From assembly GCA_019694805.1 (NCBI GenBank), contig JAIBBG010000026.1, positions 1 to 42,855 on the forward strand: a DNA stretch of 42,855 nucleotides. Direction: 5' to 3'. The number at the start of each line of letters is the position of its first letter. Position 1 is the stretch's first letter. This DNA is from Flavobacteriales bacterium (GTDB taxonomy: Bacteria; Bacteroidota; Bacteroidia; Flavobacteriales_D; Sanyastnellaceae). The position numbers and the translations under genes were made by a program. The notes beneath the pieces are model-generated. The model did not search any database, was not told where the DNA came from, and saw only the letters and a list, made by a program, of their open reading frames with translations. Shown here in pieces: positions 1 to 8,011 of the stretch.

Positions 1-1
1 G

Positions 2-86
2 CGGAGAGAGAGGGATTCGAACCCCCGGAGGCTTTCACCTCAACAGTTTTCAAGACTGCCGCAATCGACCACTCTGCCATCTCTCC
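2..86 (-). tRNA. tRNA-Ser (anticodon TGA)
   Basis: Read on the minus strand this folds as a class II serine tRNA: acceptor stem GGAGAGA/TCTCTCC, discriminator G73, D-arm starting GGCAGAGTGG, an anticodon loop CTTGAAA giving anticodon TGA, a long variable arm (GAGG...CCTC) and the T-loop TTCGAAT. The discriminator G and long variable arm are serine identity features. Only one base 3' of the gene is in the window, so an encoded CCA cannot be judged. Confidence 0.97.
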
Positions 87-353
87 GGGGGTAAAATTAA
101 TATGCTACCACCCTTCGAAAAAAATGAAGGCGTGAATTTTGATGCATTTTTTCCGTAGGCCTTTGAAAACAAGGTAGGTAGATTGGGATTTTTTTATCCT
201 TTTCAATCCGAAATCCCGCTACTGACGGTTATTTCCCCTACAATTACCTGCTTCCTGATGTACTTCCCTCCTCTCGCCTACTGACTTATTCTCTCCTAAC
301 CAATGGCATAACATCTTCTTCGGGATCGGAAAAATTTGAGATAATTTCACCGC

Positions 354-1757
354 ATGCCCGAAATCGTGGACCATAGAAAAACTTACACCCTGGCTGAAGT
401 CGCCGCGAGTATCCAAAAAACACTCGCCGAACGCTATACATCCAGCTTTTGGGTCAGGGCTGAAATGAATAAGTTGAACCACTATAGTCACTCGGGACAT
501 TGCTATCCAGAACTGGTCGAAAAACAAAATGGTCGAGTGGTTGCGCAATTCAGATCTACGCTGTGGAGCGATAAATACACTGACATCAATCAACGCTTCC
601 TCAAAATCGTAGGCGAACCATTGAAGGATGGTATTAAAATTTTATTCCTCGCCAAAGTCAAATTCGACGCGCAATACGGCCTTACCCTACACATCGACGA
701 CATCGATCCTTCCTTTACTCTCGGTGATCTGGAAAAAGAAAAATTGGAGAGCATCAACACCTTGAAAAATGAAGGTTTGTTCGATCGCAATAAAAAACAC
801 ACTCTTCCACTCCTACCCCAACGTCTTGCCATCATTAGCGTAGAAACAAGTAAAGGTTATGCCGACTTTCTGGAAGTGATCGATAAAAACCCGTGGCATT
901 ATCACTTCTTCCACATGTTGTTTCCGGCCATTCTTCAGGGAGAAAATGCCATCGACTCGATACTCTTTCAACTATCACGCATCGAAAAAGTGAAGTCGCA
1001 CTTCGACGCTGTGGCCATCATCCGAGGCGGCGGCGGCGATGTAGGACTTTCATGCTATAACAATTATCAATTGGCAAAAAGGATTTCGACTTTCCCATTG
1101 CCCGTGCTTACCGGGATTGGTCACGCGACCAATGAAACCGTTTGCGAAATGGTGTCATTTCAAAATGCCATCACACCAACCAAAATCGGTGAATTCTTGA
1201 TTCAAAAATTTCACCTCTTTTCTGTGCCAGTAGAAGAAGCAAGAGAAACCATCGTGCGTGAAGCTCGACAAATCATTGCTCAACAACAAACCATCTTGCA
1301 ACAGGAAGCCAAGTTGTTCAAAGCGCATGCGAAAAGCAGTCTTGTCAAGATGCATCATGAGCTGAGTAAATTGTCGCAATCACTCGCCGGTGATGCCGGA
1401 TACTTGTTCCGCACCGAACACTCGCGTTTGCAGAACATCATAAATGATTTGCGTAAAATCACGGATCAAAAACAAAAAACCCACTTGACGCAATTGTCAG
1501 ATACCTCAACTTTCATCAAAAAAAATGTGGACATTTTTCTGATCAGAAAACAAGAAAGATTGGATGACCTTTCGCGTCAAATTGATTTGATGAATCCGGT
1601 ACATATACTCAAAAGAGGTTATAGCATTACCCTGAAAAATGGCAAAGCTGTGAAATCCTCTGAAGATGTTTTACCGGGCGATAGCATGACCACCATCTTG
1701 CATTCTGGCACCATCATCAGTACCATACAAGAAACGATTGAAGAAAATAAATCATGA
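354..1757 (+). CDS. xseA: Exodeoxyribonuclease VII large subunit
   Basis: This is the catalytic subunit of exonuclease VII, which degrades single-stranded DNA from both ends to oligonucleotides in the cytoplasm. The 467-residue protein has an N-terminal OB-fold nucleic-acid-binding domain (about 15-115), the conserved exonuclease core with RGGGG (224-228) and GIGHATNET (254-262), and a long helical, coiled-coil-like C-terminal part (about 280-420) where small subunits would bind. The length is normal for the family. The ATG at 354 fits the family N-terminus. The gene overlaps xseB by 4 bp (ATGA), so the two subunits are translationally coupled. A TAATTTCA box lies 4 nt before the start and may be the promoter -7 element. 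Confidence 0.96.
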   Translation: MPEIVDHRKTYTLAEVAASIQKTLAERYTSSFWVRAEMNKLNHYSHSGHCYPELVEKQNGRVVAQFRSTLWSDKYTDINQRFLKIVGEPLKDGIKILFLAKVKFDAQYGLTLHIDDIDPSFTLGDLEKEKLESINTLKNEGLFDRNKKHTLPLLPQRLAIISVETSKGYADFLEVIDKNPWHYHFFHMLFPAILQGENAIDSILFQLSRIEKVKSHFDAVAIIRGGGGDVGLSCYNNYQLAKRISTFPLPVLTGIGHATNETVCEMVSFQNAITPTKIGEFLIQKFHLFSVPVEEARETIVREARQIIAQQQTILQQEAKLFKAHAKSSLVKMHHELSKLSQSLAGDAGYLFRTEHSRLQNIINDLRKITDQKQKTHLTQLSDTSTFIKKNVDIFLIRKQERLDDLSRQIDLMNPVHILKRGYSITLKNGKAVKSSEDVLPGDSMTTILHSGTIISTIQETIEENKS

Positions 1758-1972
1758 GTAAAAACATCAGTTACACCGAAGCCTTCGAGGAATTACAACA
1801 AATTGTGAGTGATATTGAGCAGGGTGAAATTTCTGTTGACGAACTTTCGGCCAAAGTGAAACGCGCTGCAGAACTCATTGCCATTTGCAAAGAAAAACTG
1901 ACGACCACCGGCGAGGACGTGAATAAGATTTTGAAGAAGCTGGAAGAAGGAGAACAAAATCAACATGGCTGA
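1754..1972 (+). CDS. xseB: Exodeoxyribonuclease VII small subunit
   Basis: The 72-residue helical protein matches the small subunit of exonuclease VII: it opens with SYTEAFEELQQIV and continues with DIEQGEISVDEL, the conserved family block. Several copies coat the helical arm of XseA and are needed for activity and stability. It starts inside the xseA stop (ATGA overlap), and its own stop overlaps the next gene by 8 nt (ATGGCTGA), so three genes are packed into one transcript. Confidence 0.95.
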   Translation: MSKNISYTEAFEELQQIVSDIEQGEISVDELSAKVKRAAELIAICKEKLTTTGEDVNKILKKLEEGEQNQHG

Positions 1973-2681
1973 ACATGGAAATAATCCGTTGGTGATTGAT
2001 GAGGATATCATCAATTATTACCTCATTCCCGGTATGGGTGCGGATTACAGATTGTTCACCCATTTCGAACTGAAGTATGGCATCACACATCACCTCGACT
2101 GGATTCCACATGGTACAAGCAGCAACCTGACTGAGTATGCCGAACTCATGTCGCAACGTATCCAAACGAAAAACAATGTGATCATTGGCTCATCCATGGG
2201 TGGCATGACTGCTGTGGAAATGTCTCGGATTGTCAAACCTCTCACCACCATCCTCGTTTCTGCCCCAACAGGTCGACATGAGTTTCCTCGGGTGTTGAAA
2301 TTTGTTGACTCGATCCGCCTTCATCGCGCTCTTAATCCAAAACAAACAGCAGCGATATCAGGATTAGCAGACACCTTTATGGGTTTCAAAACTCCGGAGC
2401 AACGGGCATTGTTCTATGAAATGCTGAATAAAAATGGTCCGGAATTCCTCCACTTTTCAATTCGCGCTATTCTCGAATGGCAAAATACCATGCCTCCTGA
2501 AGGCGACTTTATTCAGATCATCGGTGATAAGGACAAACTTTTTTCTACGAAAAAAATTCAGACACCTTACGTGATTGAAGGTGGCGGACATTTCACTGCA
2601 TTTGAAAAGGGTCCAGAAGTGTCAGATATCATCAATAGGTACATCGAACAAAAAATTCTGCCCCATCTGAAACGAAAATGA
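1965..2681 (+). CDS. Alpha/beta hydrolase
   Basis: A 238-residue cytoplasmic alpha/beta-hydrolase-fold protein. The nucleophile elbow G-S-S-M-G is at 75-79 (Ser77), a likely acid lies in GDKDK (Asp188 or Asp190), and the catalytic His is in GGGHF (His209). The early IPGMGAD segment is a typical oxyanion-hole region. No lid domain or signal peptide is seen. Substrate is unknown. It overlaps the end of xseB by 8 nt, so it is co-transcribed with exonuclease VII, although a functional link is not obvious. Confidence 0.85.
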   Translation: MAEHGNNPLVIDEDIINYYLIPGMGADYRLFTHFELKYGITHHLDWIPHGTSSNLTEYAELMSQRIQTKNNVIIGSSMGGMTAVEMSRIVKPLTTILVSAPTGRHEFPRVLKFVDSIRLHRALNPKQTAAISGLADTFMGFKTPEQRALFYEMLNKNGPEFLHFSIRAILEWQNTMPPEGDFIQIIGDKDKLFSTKKIQTPYVIEGGGHFTAFEKGPEVSDIINRYIEQKILPHLKRK

Positions 2682-2717
2682 TCCTTGTGCGTAGAAGGTG
2701 TCCATAACATCAAACTG

Positions 2718-3446
2718 ATGAAAACACTTCTTACCACCCTGGCTTCGTTGCTGGTCTTGATTGCATCCGCACAACTCACCGCACCTCAGAATAGAGTTGT
2801 CCTTTATTCCGGTGATGTCATGACCGGAGAACATCTCCTTTATGAATCACCCATCATGAAACAACCTGTATTCACTATGGGAAATGAGGAGTACGCAACG
2901 ACAGACGTGCAGTTTTTTCAAAACAACCACGGCTTTTTCGCCAATTTGAATCGCATTCATGGACAGAATACTGAACGTTATGCTTTGCGCATCAAAGTGG
3001 GTAAATTGAATCTTTATGAAGAAATCGATCTGAATGTATATGGTGGCGAAGAACTCAAAACAGAAGGCACCAACAACAATCAGGATCCTATGCTTGCTAC
3101 CGGCGAAATGTACCAGTACTATAGCAAAGGAACTGATGCCGTGCGTGAAGCCAAATACAGCAATTTGAAATATGACCTCAGTGACAATGCAGCTTCAATG
3201 GCGCATTTGAAAAGATACCGAAACTATCGCTCATTGCAGTGGGGATTGATCGGCGTTGGCGCTGGTATCATTGCGGCGAATGTGATTGCGCATTCCAACA
3301 CTGCTGTCAAATTCAATCCTGTGATGGCACTCGGATTCGTGATTGGTGGTGGTAGCTACCTCCTCGAAAAACCCAAAGAAGATGAACTCTGGCTTGCTGC
3401 GGATGAATACAATCGCGAGACGGAAGCGGTGAGTGCCATTGATTAA
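2718..3446 (+). CDS. Exported protein of unknown function
   Basis: I do not recognise this 242-residue protein. From the ATG at 2718 it begins with a clear signal peptide (MKTLLTTLASLLVLIASAQ), which is why I prefer this start over a TTG 33 nt upstream. The middle is polar and mixed. Near the C-terminus there are two hydrophobic, glycine-rich stretches (about 173-190 and 203-217), so it may be anchored in a membrane or pack as a beta-rich secreted protein. It follows the hydrolase by 36 nt on the same strand and is the last gene before a strong terminator, so it probably belongs to the xseA operon. Confidence 0.7.
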   Translation: MKTLLTTLASLLVLIASAQLTAPQNRVVLYSGDVMTGEHLLYESPIMKQPVFTMGNEEYATTDVQFFQNNHGFFANLNRIHGQNTERYALRIKVGKLNLYEEIDLNVYGGEELKTEGTNNNQDPMLATGEMYQYYSKGTDAVREAKYSNLKYDLSDNAASMAHLKRYRNYRSLQWGLIGVGAGIIAANVIAHSNTAVKFNPVMALGFVIGGGSYLLEKPKEDELWLAADEYNRETEAVSAID

Positions 3447-3453
3447 TTCAACA

Positions 3454-3495
3454 ATGGTGAATGGTGAATGGTGAATGGTGAATGGTGAATGGTGA
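3454..3495. repeat. Heptanucleotide tandem repeat, 6 x ATGGTGA
   Basis: Six perfect head-to-tail copies of ATGGTGA (equally GAATGGT) lie directly after the stop of the gene at 2718 and before its terminator. It is intergenic and changes no protein. Related degenerate units recur at about 7168-7199. Confidence 0.97.
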
Positions 3496-3507
3496 ATGAA
3501 ATGAATA

Positions 3508-3538
3508 GGCGCGAGTCATCGCGCCACTTTTTTTTTTT
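3508..3538 (+). terminator. Rho-independent terminator of the xseA operon
   Basis: A perfect 7-bp stem GGCGCGA / TCGCGCC with loop GTCA is followed after two bases by about eleven T residues. It ends the plus-strand operon xseA-xseB-hydrolase-exported protein. Confidence 0.9.
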
Positions 3539-3583
3539 GACGCGGCGATCAAATGATTGAGAAAAAGATTGCATTTAATGCCA

Positions 3584-3618
3584 ATCTTAAATCTTAAATC
3601 TTAAATCTTAAATCTTAA
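3584..3618. repeat. Heptanucleotide tandem repeat, 5 x ATCTTAA
   Basis: Five perfect copies of ATCTTAA plus a partial sixth lie between the terminator at 3508-3538 and the stop codon of the minus-strand dihydroorotase-like gene. This is a second 7-bp repeat, about 90 bp from the first, with a different unit. Confidence 0.96.
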
Positions 3619-3634
3619 ATCGAGAATCTAGGGT

Positions 3635-4867
3635 TCAGAACATCACTTTACCATTCAAGGTTTTCCCCAAAAAAGGTGAGTTATACGATTTAGATTTCCA
3701 CGTGTCTTTGGAGAATGCCGTTGTTTCTGTCGGAGTGAATGCGGTGATTGATGCTGGATTGCCTTCCGATATGCTGGGTTGAGAGATGCCGAGAATTTTT
3801 GCAGGTCCTGAAGTGAATAATGGAATCACATCTGCAATGTCCATATGCGGACTCAACGCTGTCCAAGCTGAAGGAAATGCTGTTTCTATGCTGCTGATGC
3901 CGAATTCGGCATCTTCGAATTCACGCACTTTATGTTCAATGTCCTCAGGGGTATGATCACTGCAAATCGCATCAATGGTGCCATCTTTAATACCGGCAAT
4001 CAGTGCCTTCCTTTCTTCCTTTGTGCGGAATGGTGGAAGTACTTTGTAATTGGAATCAAATGTTCTGAGGTCTTCGTCCAAAAATGACAATTGATGCGCA
4101 GCTATGGAACAAGTCACCTGGAGTCCTTCCTTTTTCGCTTTGCGAATAAGCTCTACACTTTTCGATGTAGATATAAGCATGAAGTGCAATCTTCCGCCAT
4201 GATACCTCAACAATTCCAAATCGCGTTGCACACGCATTTCTTCAGACACATGGGGAATACCTTTCATGCCCAATGAAACACTCACAGCTCCTTCGTTCAT
4301 TTGTCCATGAGGCGACAATGACTTTTCGTAGGGAAAACTCATGATCAATCCGCCAAAGTTTTTCGCATACTCCAATGCACGGGACATGAGTTCTGTGCCA
4401 ACATTTTTTTTGTCGTCGGTGAAAGCGATCGCACCTGCTGAGTGCATATCATACATCTCACTCAGTTGTTTGCCTTCCATTTTATCTGAAAGACTTCCCG
4501 CCACCATGACTTCTACTTGAGGATGAGTTGCATTGCGAAGAATATATTCCACCGTTGCCTTTGAGTCGATCACCGGCCATGTAGAAGGCATCAGCACCAC
4601 TTTGCGGAAACCTCCACGGCTCGCAGCTGCCATACCCGATGTCAGGTCTTCCTTGTATTCAACACCTGGATCACAAAAATTGGCTTTCAGATCAATCCAT
4701 CCTGCTGTCACCATCAAACCGTTGCCTTCAATAAGTTTTGCTTTGGGATCCGCCAATCCAGTACCAATTTGAGCAATGATTCCTTTATCCAACAGAACAT
4801 CCCGACGTTTACCGTGATGGGTGGAGTTGGGATCATGGATAAGGGCAGATTTGATCAGGGTTTTCAT
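3635..4867 (-). CDS. pyrC: Dihydroorotase homologue lacking the HxH metal site
   Basis: Amidohydrolase-superfamily protein of 410 residues that aligns along its length with class I dihydroorotases of pyrimidine synthesis. The family normally carries a D-x-H-x-H metal motif after strand 1, but here the segment is D59-L-K-A-N63, so both histidines are gone. The usual C-H-V-S histidine region reads F-M-L-I-S (229-233). The later S-D-H-T-P (303-307) is kept. By the known precedent of catalytically inactive PyrC' in Pseudomonas, it is more likely a structural or regulatory partner, perhaps of aspartate transcarbamoylase, than an enzyme; this is inference. I recall similar HxH-less proteins from other Bacteroidota. 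It lies 44 bp downstream of the BatA gene on the same strand. Confidence 0.85.
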   Translation of the reverse strand: MKTLIKSALIHDPNSTHHGKRRDVLLDKGIIAQIGTGLADPKAKLIEGNGLMVTAGWIDLKANFCDPGVEYKEDLTSGMAAASRGGFRKVVLMPSTWPVIDSKATVEYILRNATHPQVEVMVAGSLSDKMEGKQLSEMYDMHSAGAIAFTDDKKNVGTELMSRALEYAKNFGGLIMSFPYEKSLSPHGQMNEGAVSVSLGMKGIPHVSEEMRVQRDLELLRYHGGRLHFMLISTSKSVELIRKAKKEGLQVTCSIAAHQLSFLDEDLRTFDSNYKVLPPFRTKEERKALIAGIKDGTIDAICSDHTPEDIEHKVREFEDAEFGISSIETAFPSAWTALSPHMDIADVIPLFTSGPAKILGISQPSISEGNPASITAFTPTETTAFSKDTWKSKSYNSPFLGKTLNGKVMF

Positions 4868-4911
4868 ACAATACCTTTTTCAAAGAAACAAAACTACGGC
4901 GACGGGCATCT

Positions 4912-7035
4912 TTATCTCCAGAATTTGATCAGGAGTATTTCAACAGCAAGGAAAATCAATGCCCAGACGATCATACTCAACCAATATTTTTTTCCTTCAG
5001 CCATGTCACTCGCTGTAGCAGCAATACTCTCCACTGTCTCATCCAACACTCCCCAATTGCTTTGACCCGATTCTGTGATCCATGCTTGTGCATCATCTCT
5101 ACTGAAAACATGGGTATCCGATTCCGCGCGGTCGTTGTTGAACGAAACCACACTCACCAACTCTCCACCTCTCGACAATTCATAATTACCTGCCTCATGA
5201 AGTGCTTCTTTCACATATATCTCCACATTACCTCCGGCATTGCGATGCTCAGGAATAAATTCATTGCCATTTGTAGCATCCGCCAAACGAAATGTCTCTT
5301 CGTTATTCACTACAATGTTTCGAATCACGATCGCTTGTTCGGTACCCAACGTGTATGCCAGTGGATGCACTGGTTGACTGAATTCTGCAACACGCAACAT
5401 GGTTGCTGGGAAAAAGGCATGTGATGTAAAATTGCTGGCCTCCGCATCGAGCGATACCGCGCAGAAATATGCATGACCACTACCTGCATTGTTTGAAACC
5501 ATAAACGGTGTTCCCGATTGCAGTGTCATCATGGACATGGCAGTGGTTTTTACCGGTAGGTTTAATACATAGTAGGTCTTGACCGTTGGAAGATCAACAT
5601 TGCCAATGGTCTTTTCAAAAGCATTTTTGAAAATGTAATGATCATAATCAACACTGCTTACTTTGTTGGCTGTTGGTTTGGGTTGCGGAGCAGTATCTCT
5701 ATTTCTACTCTCTTCATCGACGATCTCTACTACTCTTTCTTTATTCTCCTTACCCATGACTCCCTGAATTTCTCCAAGTCCCAAGGAAGACAAAAACGTG
5801 TTGTATTCATTCTGAACAATGTCAGTTGCAGGCAAAATCATCACACTTCCGCCATTGTTTACAAACTTCAAAATTTCAGCAGCTAAACCTGAAGAGATAT
5901 TTTTGAGTTGATTGAGTACAATCAAGTGTTGAAGTGGGAATGATCCGAAGTCAGGTGCATTCTCAGCGTAAGAGACAAAATTGAAAGAAGGATCATCGGA
6001 AAATACGGTCTGCACGGCTTCTACAGTAACATCATTGCCGCGTACTTCCAGCACATTGATCTTTTCAACCACATCGTAACTGAAATAATACGGATCATCT
6101 TCAGTTACCGATTTATCATCGACGGTAAGCACACATTTCTTGAAACCTGATTCGGTATTGGTATAAGTCAGATCCAAAACAGTTTCACTTTCGGGGTCAA
6201 TAGTCACCGATGAAACGCTTTTCTGAAGTCCATTGGACATCAACTGCACCGGAACATTTTCGCGCTTTTCATTACCCGTATTCACAATGCGTGCATGTAA
6301 GACTTCCGGAATATTCAATTGGCGAACAGGCGAATCAAACCACACAGAATCGATGAATACATTGGAGGTATTTTCTGCCTGATCAGGAACTATGCTGAAC
6401 CTAATGGTAGAGTCGTTCGAGATTGCATTGAAATCAGTGACAGTCTTCTGCAAGTCGGTTAGCAGGAATGATCTTTTGCTATCAAGTCCGCTATTATTGA
6501 GTAGATCGCGTTGTCTCAATACCACTTCAGAAAGTTTGCGACTCACAGGTGAAAGTTTCACTTCCTGAATCAGCTCAAGGACTTCTTCCCTACTTACAAG
6601 TCGCTGGTGCCGACCTTCAAAGTCGCATGTCAGCAATTGAAATTTATCCGTCGGAGAAAATGCACCCGCAATTTCAATGGCTTTGTTTTTAGCCAACTCC
6701 AACAATCTTCCATCCTTACCTTCAGCTTCCATACTGATGGAATTGTCGATATAAATCGAAACGGCTGTGCCTCCTGGCTTTTCAGCTTCACCTGGTTGCG
6801 GGATAAAGGGTTGGGCAAAAGCCAAAATGATACAAGCCATGGCCAACAAACGCGCGAGCAGAATGAGCAAGTGCTTGAGTTTGCTTTTACTTTTTGTTTC
6901 CTGATGTATCTCTTTCAGAAATGAAACATTCGGAAACAACACCTTCTTGAATTTTCTGAAATTGAAAAGGTGAACGATGATCGGGATGGTCAAGGCTGAA
7001 AGCGCCCAGAGTATTTCCGGATGTACAAACTTCAT
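4912..7035 (-). CDS. BatA-domain, vWA-containing membrane protein
   Basis: A 707-residue membrane protein with the BatA/aerotolerance-type N-terminus: a first hydrophobic helix (about 7-24), the conserved FNFRKFKKVLFPNVSFL segment (25-40), and a second helix (about 56-77). A von Willebrand A domain follows, with the metal-ion-dependent adhesion motif DNSIS at 97-101. The long middle part is predicted to be periplasmic, and a final transmembrane helix lies at about 685-703 with a short RFWR-like tail (KFWR). The arrangement is common in Bacteroidota, often in Bat operons, but no MoxR ATPase or other Bat gene is present here. The precise function is unknown. A promoter-like TTTG-N21-TACATTCG lies just upstream. 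Confidence 0.9.
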   Translation of the reverse strand: MKFVHPEILWALSALTIPIIVHLFNFRKFKKVLFPNVSFLKEIHQETKSKSKLKHLLILLARLLAMACIILAFAQPFIPQPGEAEKPGGTAVSIYIDNSISMEAEGKDGRLLELAKNKAIEIAGAFSPTDKFQLLTCDFEGRHQRLVSREEVLELIQEVKLSPVSRKLSEVVLRQRDLLNNSGLDSKRSFLLTDLQKTVTDFNAISNDSTIRFSIVPDQAENTSNVFIDSVWFDSPVRQLNIPEVLHARIVNTGNEKRENVPVQLMSNGLQKSVSSVTIDPESETVLDLTYTNTESGFKKCVLTVDDKSVTEDDPYYFSYDVVEKINVLEVRGNDVTVEAVQTVFSDDPSFNFVSYAENAPDFGSFPLQHLIVLNQLKNISSGLAAEILKFVNNGGSVMILPATDIVQNEYNTFLSSLGLGEIQGVMGKENKERVVEIVDEESRNRDTAPQPKPTANKVSSVDYDHYIFKNAFEKTIGNVDLPTVKTYYVLNLPVKTTAMSMMTLQSGTPFMVSNNAGSGHAYFCAVSLDAEASNFTSHAFFPATMLRVAEFSQPVHPLAYTLGTEQAIVIRNIVVNNEETFRLADATNGNEFIPEHRNAGGNVEIYVKEALHEAGNYELSRGGELVSVVSFNNDRAESDTHVFSRDDAQAWITESGQSNWGVLDETVESIAATASDMAEGKKYWLSMIVWALIFLAVEILLIKFWR

Positions 7036-7043
7036 AGTCGGTG

Positions 7044-7076
7044 CGAATGTACAGGAGGACGGGCAATGTCGGCAAA
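7044..7076 (-). promoter_or_regulatory. Possible promoter of the BatA gene
   Basis: On the minus strand TTTG, a 21-bp spacer and TACATTCG resemble the Bacteroidota -33/-7 elements with one mismatch in the -7 box. The box ends 8 nt before the ATG at 7035, so the transcript would have almost no leader. Confidence 0.45.
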
Positions 7077-7090
7077 GGGGAAAACCTTAA

Positions 7091-7153
7091 GAATTATGAA
7101 TTATGAATTATGAGTTATGAATTATGAGTTATGAATTATGAGTTATGAGTTAA
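7091..7153. repeat. Heptanucleotide tandem repeat, 9 x GA(A/G)TTAT
   Basis: Nine consecutive 7-bp units alternate between GAATTAT and GAGTTAT (last unit GAGTTAA). The array lies between the BatA promoter and the 3' end of the ABC ATPase gene. It is followed at about 7168-7199 by degenerate GAATGGT-like units, the same unit as the array at 3454. Confidence 0.96.
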
Positions 7154-7232
7154 TGAATATAAGTTGAGAATGGTGAATGGTAGATGGCGGATGGCGAATT
7201 AGTGACTGATATTCACTGGATTGAGACTAAAA

Positions 7233-7889
7233 TCAGGATTGAACGACAAAGCCGTCTTTCATGACGAGGGCGCGGTCGGCCATGCGGGCGAGTTCTTCGT
7301 TGTGAGTAACGATAACGAACGTTTGGTTGAAATTATCGCGAAGGGTAAAGAAAAGCTGGTGCAAATCACGGGCATTGGCTGAGTCGAGATTTCCTGATGG
7401 CTCGTCAGCCAAGACGACATCCGGCTGGTTCATCAGAGCTCTGGCCACAGCCACTCGCTGTTGTTCACCTCCAGACAGTTGATTGGGTTTGTGATCCGTC
7501 CTGTCGCCAAGTCCTAAAAACCCGAGGAGTTCTTTCGCCCTCTTCTCTGCTTCCGATTTGGATTTTTTCGCGATAAAAGCTGGGATACACACGTTCTCCA
7601 ATGCTGTGAATTCGGGCAGCAAATTGTGAAACTGAAAAATAAATCCAATGTGCTTATTGCGGAATTGAGCCAATTGTCGGGGGTTCATAGAAGAAATGAC
7701 CTCATCACCAAAAACCATTTTCCCCTGATCCGGCCTGTCCAATGTTCCAATGATATGCAGCAAAGTGCTTTTACCTGCACCCGATGCGCCAACGATGGAA
7801 ACTACTTCACCTTTCTGAATATCAACATCGACGCCCTTCAAAACCTGAAGTCCGCCATACGATTTGGTTATGCCTGTTGCCCGAATCAT
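7233..7889 (-). CDS. ABC transporter ATP-binding protein (LolD/MacB type)
   Basis: A 218-residue nucleotide-binding subunit of an ABC transporter, peripheral on the inner membrane. It has Walker [10 protein letters not shown] (about 34-42), the signature LSGGEQQR (138-145), Walker [10 protein letters not shown] (158-166) and the switch His in VTHNEE. The sequence is of the LolD/MacB class, which drives lipoprotein release or export by mechanotransmission. The permease partners are not adjacent. I start at the ATG at 7889; an upstream extension to 7925 would add 12 residues unlike the family. A TACATTTG box ends 6 nt before this ATG, which also supports it. Confidence 0.93.
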   Translation of the reverse strand: MIRATGITKSYGGLQVLKGVDVDIQKGEVVSIVGASGAGKSTLLHIIGTLDRPDQGKMVFGDEVISSMNPRQLAQFRNKHIGFIFQFHNLLPEFTALENVCIPAFIAKKSKSEAEKRAKELLGFLGLGDRTDHKPNQLSGGEQQRVAVARALMNQPDVVLADEPSGNLDSANARDLHQLFFTLRDNFNQTFVIVTHNEELARMADRALVMKDGFVVQS

Positions 7890-7895
7890 TGGCCG

Positions 7896-7903
7896 CAAAT
7901 GTA
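7896..7903 (-). promoter_or_regulatory. Possible -7 element of the ABC ATPase gene
   Basis: TACATTTG on the minus strand matches the Bacteroidota TAnnTTTG box exactly and ends 6 nt before the start codon. The -33 region 19 bp upstream reads GTG rather than TTG, so the assignment is tentative. Confidence 0.4.
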
Positions 7904-8011
7904 ACGAGGCAAGGCACTCCGGCACATCGTCAACAATTGATCACGAAATTTCCACAGTGGAAGGCAAAAGACTTGCTCACATCAGTAAATTCGCCACCCA
8001 AATTCAGGACA

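Noticed and set aside
219..593. A 124-codon minus-strand frame overlapping the xseA start
   Set aside because: It overlaps the xseA promoter and first 80 codons, and the protein looks random.
7091..7153. Possible CRISPR array
   Set aside because: The units are only 7 bp, contiguous and without spacers; it is a simple tandem repeat.
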